From: Campylobacterota bacterium
Lineage (GTDB): Bacteria; Bdellovibrionota; Bacteriovoracia; Bacteriovoracales; Bacteriovoracaceae
Assembly (NCBI GenBank): GCA_003650125.1
Contig: QNFX01000014.1
Span: forward strand, 1-45,092
Length of the DNA: 45,092 nt
Direction: 5' to 3'
The notes below the pieces were generated by a model, which was given only the letters and a program-made list of their open reading frames with translations, had not been told where the DNA came from and ran no database searches. Positions 8,769 to 16,236 of this stretch are shown piece after piece (position 1 is the stretch's first letter; each line of letters opens with the position of its first letter). The position numbers and the translations under genes are program-made.

Positions 8769-10292
8769 ATGAAAAATATTCTAATTCTCGGTTTAGATAG
8801 CGCCGAATACTTATTTACTCTAGGTCGGTTGATTAAAAGCATGCCAGATCAAAAAATAAGTTTATTGATTCTAGATAAAGAAATAAATGCTGCCGGCCTA
8901 ATTCCCGGAGTAGATGAGATTTACACTATTGAATCTAACAAAATTTGTGGCCATTTAAAAAATGAATTGTTCTCTGATGCCTTGGCGATAAACCTTTTAA
9001 GCGAAAGCTTAGCGAAGGTTGAGCAAAAAACGTGGGATAAGATTATTAATTTTGGGACAACTGAATTTGGGAGATATCTCTCAAGCTATCTATGCCTTAA
9101 ACATCCTGAAAGCTCTTTTATTGGGTATAGATACGATAGAGCTGGCGAGCTTATTCCTATTGACCCATGGCATACCCTTTCATATGCCTTGAGAGATTAT
9201 AAATTTTATCCATTAAATGAACTAGAAGTCTCCCATCTAAGTCTTGAAACTACTTTACAATTATCTTCTATCGCCAAAAATGAAGAACAGGGTGATATAA
9301 AAGTAGGGATTCAAATACCACGTTTTACTGATGACAAAAATTTATCCTTTAAAACCCTCATCGAATTTATAGATATTTTAAAAACTGACTTGAATTATTT
9401 CCCCATTCTACTTTTTGATCCGGCCGATTCAAATGATGAATATGCTGGAAAAATTAATAGATACTTTGATAATGAATTAGAAATTATAAGTACCAACTAT
9501 TTAAACCTTACTAAAGTATTGCCTCTGCTTGATTCGCTTATAACCATTAAGTCCAATTTAAAAAATTTGGCCCAGCAAATGGGGATCCCCGTAATTGAGA
9601 TCATTTGCGGAGAAGAGCAACTCGGTGTCACGTGGGCCCCCGGTGAAAGAGATATCACTGTAATCAGCATGGATAGAATAAAAGGGGAAGATCTATATAA
9701 TGTTTTAACCCAGCAATTTGAGCTTATCGATCCAGAGCTAAAGATCTATCATTCCCAGCAAGATTTAATCGGAGCACGTCCCATTCAGTTAATAGGTGAT
9801 CGAATCCTCTCTCGAGATATATCTATTTCCATGTCACGCTATCTCATCGGCAAGTTATATTTAAATATATCCGAATCTAAAATATTAGATGAAATGATCC
9901 TGACACCAGTGGAATATCTCAATGAGTGGCAACTACAGGAAAAGAAATTTCTCGCTGAAGTCTCTAGAATAATTTTAAATTCTTTAAGACTCTTAAAGCA
10001 AATATCTGAAAGTGAGCAAAAAATAAATGAGTTTGTTGAATCCATTGATGAACTCATAAGTCTTGGAAAATCAAATAGCTTAGTTTCAATTCCTATTCTT
10101 CTTTTTAAATACCAGATAGATTTGATTCCTTCAAAAACAGAACTCGAATCAATTGAAAAATTAATTTTCAATTTAAAAGAGGGAGTTCAAATTGTAATCA
10201 CTGTTTTAAAAGACTTAGAAAATGCTATATGGAATAAAAAGAAGCGGATCATCATTGAGAAGTCTATAAAAAATAAAACTCTAACTTTGTAA
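8769..10292 (+). CDS. GT9-like (heptosyltransferase-fold) glycosyltransferase, probably flagellar
   Basis: A 507-residue protein. The first 340 residues look like glycosyltransferase family 9: the start ILILGLDSAEYLFTLGRLIKSMP with GVDEIYTI, and later LITIKSNLKNLAQQMGIPVIEI, which corresponds to the nucleotide-sugar-binding region with a conserved HLAxxxGxP-like pattern (here NLAQQMGIP). The last 150 residues are helical and charged, with no recognised domain. It abuts the Maf-like gene with no intergenic base. I infer that it transfers a sugar to flagellin, with the Maf-like protein as partner. LPS core synthesis is the alternative. Confidence 0.65.
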   Translation: MKNILILGLDSAEYLFTLGRLIKSMPDQKISLLILDKEINAAGLIPGVDEIYTIESNKICGHLKNELFSDALAINLLSESLAKVEQKTWDKIINFGTTEFGRYLSSYLCLKHPESSFIGYRYDRAGELIPIDPWHTLSYALRDYKFYPLNELEVSHLSLETTLQLSSIAKNEEQGDIKVGIQIPRFTDDKNLSFKTLIEFIDILKTDLNYFPILLFDPADSNDEYAGKINRYFDNELEIISTNYLNLTKVLPLLDSLITIKSNLKNLAQQMGIPVIEIICGEEQLGVTWAPGERDITVISMDRIKGEDLYNVLTQQFELIDPELKIYHSQQDLIGARPIQLIGDRILSRDISISMSRYLIGKLYLNISESKILDEMILTPVEYLNEWQLQEKKFLAEVSRIILNSLRLLKQISESEQKINEFVESIDELISLGKSNSLVSIPILLFKYQIDLIPSKTELESIEKLIFNLKEGVQIVITVLKDLENAIWNKKKRIIIEKSIKNKTLTL

Positions 10293-10329
10293 TGGCCTTT
10301 TAAGAATATCTCGTTTTAAACTATTTAGT

Positions 10330-10779
10330 ATGAACCAAATTACTATTGAAACTATCCCAACAAAAACCCAATTGTTTGAAGATGCACTAAGGGCCTGTCT
10401 ATTTTCCATTGATGCTATTAAAGAAAAAACGAATGAGGCACTTCAAAGCTTTCATAAAAGTCAATTTGAAAAGTTTGATAAACAAATCCTTGAGATACTG
10501 GAAACGCTCGATGCTTTTGTCCGCCTTTCTTCAGTAATAAAAAACTCGCTTAGAGAAAATTATCATTTTTCCCTAAAAGATTTATCTCCCTTTATTAAGT
10601 TGCAATTTAACATACTCAATATTTTAAAGAAGATTGCTAAGGCCAGAAAAAGCAATGATCTAATTTTACTGCTTGATTTATTTGAATATGAGCTAGGAAA
10701 TAACCTCAAAAAGTTTAAAATAGAGGTCTTACCTGCCTTTGCTCGGGCCTTAAATGACAATCCAACATTAATTAATTAA
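10330..10779 (+). CDS. Helical hypothetical protein, end of the flagellar block
   Basis: A 149-residue protein with no family I recognise. It is nearly all amphipathic helix, rich in Leu, Lys and Phe, without signal peptide or membrane segment. Its heptad-like pattern (for example around residues 45-60 and 85-105) resembles the tail of the preceding glycosyltransferase, which is also helical. It lies 37 nt after that gene on the same strand and probably belongs to the same transcript. No clear ribosome binding site precedes the ATG at 10330. Confidence 0.55.
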   Translation: MNQITIETIPTKTQLFEDALRACLFSIDAIKEKTNEALQSFHKSQFEKFDKQILEILETLDAFVRLSSVIKNSLRENYHFSLKDLSPFIKLQFNILNILKKIAKARKSNDLILLLDLFEYELGNNLKKFKIEVLPAFARALNDNPTLIN

Positions 10780-10794
10780 GATTAGCTTAATTAA
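10772..10794 (+). repeat. Inverted repeat at the end of the flagellar block
   Basis: TTAATTAAG (10772-10780), ATTAG, CTTAATTAA (10786-10794): 9-bp perfect arms covering the stop codon of the preceding gene. It is AT-rich and lacks a following T-tract, so it is a weak terminator candidate at best. Confidence 0.4.
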
Positions 10795-10817
10795 CCTCGA
10801 GAGGCTGGGGGCGTCAT

Positions 10818-11717
10818 TTGAGTCTAAACACTATTTCATTCGTATTAAAACCAAGAGTAACTGCTGAATATTCTAGTATTCTTCCAAACCTCGCCAGATG
10901 GCTAGGCAAAAGAAAAAAGAAAATGCTCTTTGATATTAAAGATGAAAAAAGAGTTCTCAAGGCCCTAAAAAAGATACCTCCCCGACTAGAGTTTGTAGAA
11001 GAGGCACAGATCCATACAGAATCGGACCTCATTATCTCTCTAGGTGGTGATGGAACACTTCTCGGGGCCTGCCGAAAGACACATAAACAAGGACCTCCCA
11101 TTTTTGGCGTCAACCTAGGTAAATTAGGTTTTATAACTGAATTTTCTCAATTTGATTTTTATGAAGCTTTAGAGGCCACAATTACGGGGAAATTTGAAAC
11201 CATAAAAATGCCCCTTTTTAGAGTTGAGGTCTTTGAAAAAAATAAGGCCATCTTTAAAAGTTATTTTATGAATGATGCTGTTATTAATAAGATAGATATC
11301 TCACGAATTTTCACCCTTAATATTGAGGCCAATGATCAGCAAATTTACAGTGTTTCAGGAGATGGTATTATTGTCAGCTCTCCTATCGGTTCAACTGCCT
11401 ATTCTCTTGCTGCCGGAGGCCCAATCATTCACCCAGCGGTAAAATCATTAGTCCTTACGCCTATTTGCCCTCATAGCTTAACTAAAAGGCCCATTGTACT
11501 ACCTGATAATTCAACTATTTGTTTAAAAATCTATCCTACCAATGGGCAAGTCCATCTCACTTTAGATGGACAAGAGGTGATTGAAATTACCAACAAACAT
11601 AATATCAAAGTAAAAAAGAGCTCGGGCCTTTCTGCAAGACTTATAAAAAACCCTGAACGATCGTATTTTCGAACTCTTAAAGAAAAATTCGCCCAGGGGA
11701 AGGTAAGTATTAAGTAA
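10818..11717 (+). CDS. nadK: NAD kinase
   Basis: Phosphorylates NAD to NADP. The GGDGT motif (LIISLGGDGTLLGACR) and the glycine-rich GDGIIVSSPIGSTAYSLAAGGP block are both present, and the C-terminal TLDGQ is also typical. The 299 residues match the family. The start is TTG at 10818 with a G-rich stretch (10806-10811) upstream; no in-frame ATG precedes the conserved beta strand ISFVLKP. The 3' end overlaps the convergent lpxH gene by 8 nt. Confidence 0.93.
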   Translation: MSLNTISFVLKPRVTAEYSSILPNLARWLGKRKKKMLFDIKDEKRVLKALKKIPPRLEFVEEAQIHTESDLIISLGGDGTLLGACRKTHKQGPPIFGVNLGKLGFITEFSQFDFYEALEATITGKFETIKMPLFRVEVFEKNKAIFKSYFMNDAVINKIDISRIFTLNIEANDQQIYSVSGDGIIVSSPIGSTAYSLAAGGPIIHPAVKSLVLTPICPHSLTKRPIVLPDNSTICLKIYPTNGQVHLTLDGQEVIEITNKHNIKVKKSSGLSARLIKNPERSYFRTLKEKFAQGKVSIK

Positions 11718-12471
11718 TTTCCATAAACTTAAGGTCTGGGCCCTCAATAAGTAGATATTTATTTGATACAGGAGGAAGACCTATGTTTATATATCGTCCA
11801 TTCTCCCCAAGAGGATAATCATCTAAGACATGGCTATGGCCACATATTAAATAGTCACATTTATTTTTTGTCCAAAAATCTCTAGCAAATTTCCTAAATT
11901 TTTCTTTAATCAATTTTTGTCCAGAGGTATCTCCAAACTTGGAATCATTATATTTACGAGAGTTTCCTGACATTAAAGAGCCTATTTTTTGTAATAAAAA
12001 AAATGACGCTAATTTATTTATAATAAGGCCCGATAAAGGATTTCTTAAAAGATACTTTAAAAAAACATAACCAAAATTTCCTGATTGAATATCATCACCA
12101 TGACAAAAATAAAAACTCTTACCATTTAATTCTTTTCTAAAGGCCTCTCGGTGATAAAAAAACTTATCCGCTGGAATATTTCTCATCTCTAAATATTTTA
12201 AAAATAGTCCTTCCAGATGAAAATCATGATTCCCCTCCAGGTAGTGTACTGATCCACCATTTTTTAAATACTCTGCTAAACGATTGAAAAATTCGGGGAA
12301 TTTTTCAAAGTACTCCAAATGATTTCCTATCATAAGATCAAAAATATCTCCCAGGAAATACCAGGTGGAACTCTCCAACACTTCTTTCTGAGATAAAAAG
12401 GAAAGAAAAAGCCTATAGGACTTCGTCTCAGGGCCTTTAATATGAATATCAGAAATTACTGCACTGTTCAT
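11710..12471 (-). CDS. lpxH: LpxH-like UDP-2,3-diacylglucosamine hydrolase (metallophosphoesterase)
   Basis: Lipid A pathway enzyme that forms lipid X, or a close relative. All calcineurin-fold metal motifs are in order: SDIHI, GDIFD, GNHD, CHGDD and GHSH. I start the gene at the ATG at 12471, which has AAGGAGG just upstream (spacing 2 nt, short) and gives MNSAVISDIHI, the usual way these proteins begin. The longer TTG start at 12510 has no ribosome binding site. The length from ATG is 253 residues. Other YbbF/LpxH-type phosphoesterases share these motifs, so the substrate is inferred from family only. Confidence 0.82.
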   Translation of the reverse strand: MNSAVISDIHIKGPETKSYRLFLSFLSQKEVLESSTWYFLGDIFDLMIGNHLEYFEKFPEFFNRLAEYLKNGGSVHYLEGNHDFHLEGLFLKYLEMRNIPADKFFYHREAFRKELNGKSFYFCHGDDIQSGNFGYVFLKYLLRNPLSGLIINKLASFFLLQKIGSLMSGNSRKYNDSKFGDTSGQKLIKEKFRKFARDFWTKNKCDYLICGHSHVLDDYPLGENGRYINIGLPPVSNKYLLIEGPDLKFMEIT

Positions 12472-12537
12472 CTCCTCCTTATAGAAGGTAGAGAGCAAAT
12501 AATCAACCAAAAGGGGGGGAGTTTTCAGCTTTTGAAA

Positions 12538-13359
12538 CTATAATAATTTTAAAACCAAGGCGGAATTTAGATTGGCCTGAGCTAGGGCCGCTTGGGAATA
12601 ATTCTGTAAAATCTTGGCCTTGAGAAGAGTACTTATAGAGTTTGCATAATCCACATCTTCAATGATGGCACGAGCATCTTCTTTATGAAAAATCATAGTG
12701 TCTAAGTGGGAAGAGGCAAACCCCAGTCTTGCTTGGATTGCCCCTAAATAGGCCCTTTGACTTGATACTCTGGAAAGGGCGGTATCGACTTGTTCTAAAG
12801 TATCCCTTGAATCATCAAGATAATAAATCCCCTGGTCTCCAATCTTTAAGGCCTTAGTGGTAGTATTGATCCTTTCATTTTTTAAAGTAATGATATTACT
12901 TTTTCCTCTATTTGGGCCCACTTGAAAGTCTAAATTTTTGGCCTGTCCATTGAGCAGAGGAATTCCATTATAGAAAGTTTGATGCGAAATTCGATTTATT
13001 TCCTTTCTCAGTTGTTTGTATTCAATATCTATTAGTCTTGCGTCCTCATCTCTCGTGGATCTACTTCCATTTTCCAGAACTAACTCCCGCATCCTAATTA
13101 AAATATTTTGGATTTCATTTAAGGCCCCTTCTGAGGTTTGCACCAGTGATAAGGCATCATTAGTATTTTTTTTGGCCTGCTTTAGGCCCATAACATCGGC
13201 ATTTATTTTAGAGGCAATAGCGGCGCCAGCAGCATCATCTCCAGCATAAATAATTCTTTTACCCGAAGAAATTTTCATGGACTCATCACCAATAGTTTTT
13301 GAATGCTTATTGATATTGTTGGCAATTGCCATTGTATTGCTTGAGAGTCTTAGGCCCAT
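12538..13359 (-). CDS. Flagellin
   Basis: Structural subunit of the flagellar filament. The conserved N-terminal D0/D1 region (SSGKRIIYAGDDAAGAAIASKI, followed by DALSLVQTSEGALNEIQNILIRMREL) and the C-terminal D1/D0 region (AIIEDVDYANSISTLLKAKILQ, AQANLN) are both present, with a short variable middle, giving 273 residues. Some normally strict positions differ: the segment before SSGKRI is unusual, and the protein ends in ALVLKLL. It could be a minor or divergent filament subunit. The ATG at 13359 has GGAG upstream, and a sigma-28 type promoter lies at 13391-13417. No strong terminator is seen after the stop. Confidence 0.92.
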   Translation of the reverse strand: MGLRLSSNTMAIANNINKHSKTIGDESMKISSGKRIIYAGDDAAGAAIASKINADVMGLKQAKKNTNDALSLVQTSEGALNEIQNILIRMRELVLENGSRSTRDEDARLIDIEYKQLRKEINRISHQTFYNGIPLLNGQAKNLDFQVGPNRGKSNIITLKNERINTTTKALKIGDQGIYYLDDSRDTLEQVDTALSRVSSQRAYLGAIQARLGFASSHLDTMIFHKEDARAIIEDVDYANSISTLLKAKILQNYSQAALAQANLNSALVLKLL

Positions 13360-13390
13360 AGTTCTCCACTATAAAAGTCAAGTACTAGAC

Positions 13391-13417
13391 CTATCGACAA
13401 GAAACTTGACTGCCTTA
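13391..13417 (-). promoter_or_regulatory. Sigma-28 (FliA) type promoter of the flagellin gene
   Basis: On the minus strand TAAG (13414-13417), a 15-nt spacer, then GTCGATAG (13391-13398). This is close to the known flagellar consensus TAAA-N15-GCCGATAA with exactly the right spacing, and it lies 31 nt upstream of the flagellin ATG. Confidence 0.8.
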
Positions 13418-13441
13418 GTCGATTAAATAAAATTTAGGGGA

Positions 13442-13897
13442 TTAGGACTTACCTTGAAGCTTTTTAATGAGATTAGTGGTGGAATGACCATCTTTAAAGG
13501 CAAGAGAATAGACTTCTCCCCCCGCGGCCTGAACAAACTCAGCGCCTACAATATCTTTAATTTCCCAATCTCCACCTTTTACCAAGATATCAGGGGATAG
13601 TGCCTCAATGAGCTCAAGTGGAGTAGATTCATCAAAAATTTCCACAAAATCTACTGCTTTTAGGCCCTCAAGCATGAATTTTCTATTTTTCTCATTATTG
13701 ATAGGCCTATCTGGGCCCTTAAGCTTTTTAACTGAATTATCTGAATTAAGGCCTATAACTAAAAAATCACCTAGCTCTCTGGCCGCGGCCAAATAGCCTA
13801 CATGTCCTGGATGAAGAATATCAAAGCAACCGTTGGTAAAAACAATTTTTTTACCTTCCGCGGACTTTAAAAATTTTTGGGCCTGTTCAGATAACAT
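13442..13897 (-). CDS. rfaE2: ADP-heptose synthase, adenylyltransferase subunit (RfaE2/HldE C-domain)
   Basis: Nucleotidyltransferase that makes ADP-glycero-manno-heptose from heptose 1-phosphate. The cytidylyltransferase-fold signature FTNGCFDILHPGHVGYL (with HxGH) and the later GLNSDNSVKKLKGPDRPIN, then LVKGGDW, are diagnostic for RfaE domain II. At 151 residues it is the stand-alone form, without the kinase domain of E. coli HldE. The gene starts at the base after the RDD gene's stop. It lies directly upstream of the flagellin promoter, in the same direction. Confidence 0.92.
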   Translation of the reverse strand: MLSEQAQKFLKSAEGKKIVFTNGCFDILHPGHVGYLAAARELGDFLVIGLNSDNSVKKLKGPDRPINNEKNRKFMLEGLKAVDFVEIFDESTPLELIEALSPDILVKGGDWEIKDIVGAEFVQAAGGEVYSLAFKDGHSTTNLIKKLQGKS

Positions 13898-14533
13898 CTA
13901 CTTCTTATAAATTTCAGATTCGGAAAGCCTATTTTGGAAATTGGAAAGAAGAGGAAGTCCTAAAAGAGCAAGGGATAGTAAGGTTACTAATGCCCGGGGA
14001 AAAGAATTTGCTAAAAAAGGTCTCTTTCCATTTTCCAACTTGAGTTCCAAACCCATTAAGGATTTACCTATAGTTGAGGTTAAATCCAAGATTGAAAAAT
14101 AGATGAGAAAATACAGGGAGAAGATCCCAAAAGTAAATAGAATTATTTCATGAGTTTCTAGAATAGAGATAAGTACTTGAATATTGAGATCGGCCCCATA
14201 CACCAGGGTAAATACCGTGAAGCTCGTTACGAGTAAAACCACTATAAGGTCGATTAAAAAGGCCAAAATTCGCTCTCGATAATCTGCTTGTAGCAGAACT
14301 TTTTCTTCCTTAACTTTTTTTATCGGTTCTTTAAAAGGGGTTCTTAGATTCTGAGTTGGTGTATAAGCTCTAGGCCTTGGACTGGGTCTGAAATTTCTTA
14401 CTTCAGTTTCTTTTTTATGATGAAAACCAAGTCCCTTAGTGATTGGTTTAAAGGAGAAGTCATCTAGATCTAAATCTTGATCCAATGTTGGTGGCTTTTT
14501 CTGTGTATGTTGTTTTTGTGGAGTCCGTTCCAT
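13898..14533 (-). CDS. RDD family membrane protein
   Basis: A 211-residue protein: an N-terminal hydrophilic, proline- and lysine-rich tail (about residues 1-88, with several PxxP-like stretches), then an RDD domain. The signature region YRERILAFLIDLIVVLLV gives the Arg and Asp, and LDLTSTIGKSLMGLEL the second Asp. Three to four membrane segments follow in the usual RDD layout. RDD proteins have been linked to ion exchange in a few bacteria; no specific role can be given here. The long tail is probably cytoplasmic. rfaE2 follows immediately. Confidence 0.8.
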   Translation of the reverse strand: MERTPQKQHTQKKPPTLDQDLDLDDFSFKPITKGLGFHHKKETEVRNFRPSPRPRAYTPTQNLRTPFKEPIKKVKEEKVLLQADYRERILAFLIDLIVVLLVTSFTVFTLVYGADLNIQVLISILETHEIILFTFGIFSLYFLIYFSILDLTSTIGKSLMGLELKLENGKRPFLANSFPRALVTLLSLALLGLPLLSNFQNRLSESEIYKK

Positions 14534-14572
14534 TATTAAAGTGTTTCACAAAATTAACTCTCCGCCAATAGA

Positions 14573-15283
14573 CTAATTGGGCATCTTGGCAAAAAGCCAA
14601 CCTGAACAAACACTGACAGCGGTAGGTGTTTTTAAAATATAGGAAGGTAAATTGATAAAAGAGACGTTCTTATGAGTACTTAGGGCCTCTTCTTCTGCTG
14701 CTGATAGACCTCCTTCAGGCCCTATAACCATTAACACGCGATCTGATGCTGTTATTTCTAATGTCTTTTTAACAGGAAAATTCTGGTGAGAACAAAAATA
14801 AAAGACTCTATCATAAGAAGAAAATAATTCAGTAAGGTTTTTAAAATTTATAAGATCTTTAATATCTAGAAAAAATGGATTGTTTGATTGTATAAGGGAG
14901 CTTTCAATTAATTTATTTAATCGATCATTTTTTTTAGGTGTAAATTGAGAGTACTCCATTTGCACTGGAATAATACTCCCAAGTCCTATCTCACAGGCCG
15001 CTCGTACACTATCTTCAAAAGCATCTTTTTTGGGTATTCCTAATGCTAGATCAAATCTTTTGGTGTTAGAAAAATACTCAACATTTTTAACGGTAAGAGT
15101 AATCTTTTTATCTTCAATACTTTTAACAAGCCCTATAATCTGCGTACCATTTCCATCAAGAACCATTAACTTTTCGTTAGCTCTTATCCTCACTACTGTT
15201 ATCAAATGGCGAGCATTACTTCCTTCAATGATTATTTCATCTACTTTTTTATCACCGATATCTGCAATGAAAACGGCCCTCAT
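14573..15283 (-). CDS. rsmE: 16S rRNA m3U1498 methyltransferase RsmE
   Basis: SPOUT-class methyltransferase acting on U1498 of 16S rRNA. The C-terminal trefoil-knot signature VIGPEGGLSAAEEEAL and the final region LRxxTA-equivalent (LPSYILKTPTAVSV) are present. The N-terminal PUA-like domain contains HLITVVRIRANEKLMVLDG. The usual Arg of LRxETA is replaced by Lys in ILKTPTA. The length is 236 residues. The ATG overlaps the prmA stop as ATGA. This pair (prmA-rsmE) is a common neighbourhood. Confidence 0.93.
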   Translation of the reverse strand: MRAVFIADIGDKKVDEIIIEGSNARHLITVVRIRANEKLMVLDGNGTQIIGLVKSIEDKKITLTVKNVEYFSNTKRFDLALGIPKKDAFEDSVRAACEIGLGSIIPVQMEYSQFTPKKNDRLNKLIESSLIQSNNPFFLDIKDLINFKNLTELFSSYDRVFYFCSHQNFPVKKTLEITASDRVLMVIGPEGGLSAAEEEALSTHKNVSFINLPSYILKTPTAVSVCSGWLFAKMPN

Positions 15284-16236
15284 GAAATTGCCTCAAATAA
15301 AATAGCACACCAATCACCGATAAATTCTGTTTTTATTTTCTCCAACTTTTTCTCTGAGTCAAAGTTTGCTAAAAAACCTTCCTCCTGATTTTTTAAAAGG
15401 CCTGAGACAATTAGTTTGCCTCCCTTTTTTAAGCTAGAAATTATGACCTCACTTTCCTTAAGCAGTATATTTTCCAAAATATTAGCATAGACCAAGTCAA
15501 ATCCCTCTGACGGTTTAAAGCGATCACGAGCGATAAGACTAGAGCCATGTAATCTATCATCGTTGAAGTTTAGGTAGAGATTTTTCTTACAATTATCCAA
15601 GGCCTCTCTATCTACATCGCAAAACAAGACATTGGTATAAGTCAGTTTTAAAGTTGCCACGCCTAAAATACCTGAGCCGCAACCAAAATCCAGACAACTT
15701 GCAGGTTTAAAACCACTTTTAAAAAGATCCGTGAACATTTTCAAGCAGAGAAAAGTTGTTTCATGAGTCCCAGTGCCAAAGCCCATTCCCGGATAGATGT
15801 AGATACAATCATCTTCTCTGATAAATTCTTTGTCTTCTTCTAATATCGGTATGATTTTTAACTCTGGAGAAACCACGATAGGTTTATAAAATTGTTTCCA
15901 TTTTTTATTCCAATCATCCCAGGGATTTCGAGCAAGCTCGACTTTAAAACCTTTCTCTTCTAGATATCTTTTAAAATCTTCTGCTCCCTCACCAATAAAG
16001 TGATATTTTATTTTTTGAGATTTTCCTTCGAGTTTCTCAATAAGTTCTAGAGGGATTTCGGCCCCTAGATAGGCCTCTCTTCCCAGAATTTCATCAATCG
16101 ACTCTTCATCTAAGTTGTATTCTTCTATCCCTTCACAGTTAAAGTCATCGAAGGCCTTTTGGTTAATTTCTATTAATTCCTCTTCCGTAGCGGAATTGAG
16201 TATAGCAATCACGGAAAAATAATATTTCTGATTCAT
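15280..16236 (-). CDS. prmA: Ribosomal protein L11 methyltransferase
   Basis: Methylates ribosomal protein L11. The SAM-binding motif LDFGCGSGILGVATLKL, the acidic CDVDREALDNCKKN and the catalytic-region VYANILENILL are all typical of PrmA, as is the GMGFGTGTHETTFLCL lead-in. I start it at the ATG at 16236, which overlaps the stop of the upstream gene as ATGA. A GTG three codons earlier is the alternative. From the ATG it has 318 residues, normal for the family. Confidence 0.93.
   Translation of the reverse strand: MNQKYYFSVIAILNSATEEELIEINQKAFDDFNCEGIEEYNLDEESIDEILGREAYLGAEIPLELIEKLEGKSQKIKYHFIGEGAEDFKRYLEEKGFKVELARNPWDDWNKKWKQFYKPIVVSPELKIIPILEEDKEFIREDDCIYIYPGMGFGTGTHETTFLCLKMFTDLFKSGFKPASCLDFGCGSGILGVATLKLTYTNVLFCDVDREALDNCKKNLYLNFNDDRLHGSSLIARDRFKPSEGFDLVYANILENILLKESEVIISSLKKGGKLIVSGLLKNQEEGFLANFDSEKKLEKIKTEFIGDWCAILFEAIS

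Noticed and set aside
12469-12510. TTG start of the lpxH gene, 13 codons upstream
   Set aside because: No ribosome binding site precedes it; the ATG at 12471 has AAGGAGG and gives the family's normal N-terminus.
12511-12537. Hairpin terminator after flagellin
   Set aside because: The arms (TTTCA/TGAAA) are only 5 bp and followed by a C-run, not a T-run.
13016-13249. Plus-strand open frame inside the flagellin gene
   Set aside because: Lies wholly antisense to a conserved coding region, has no ribosome binding site and no recognisable domain.
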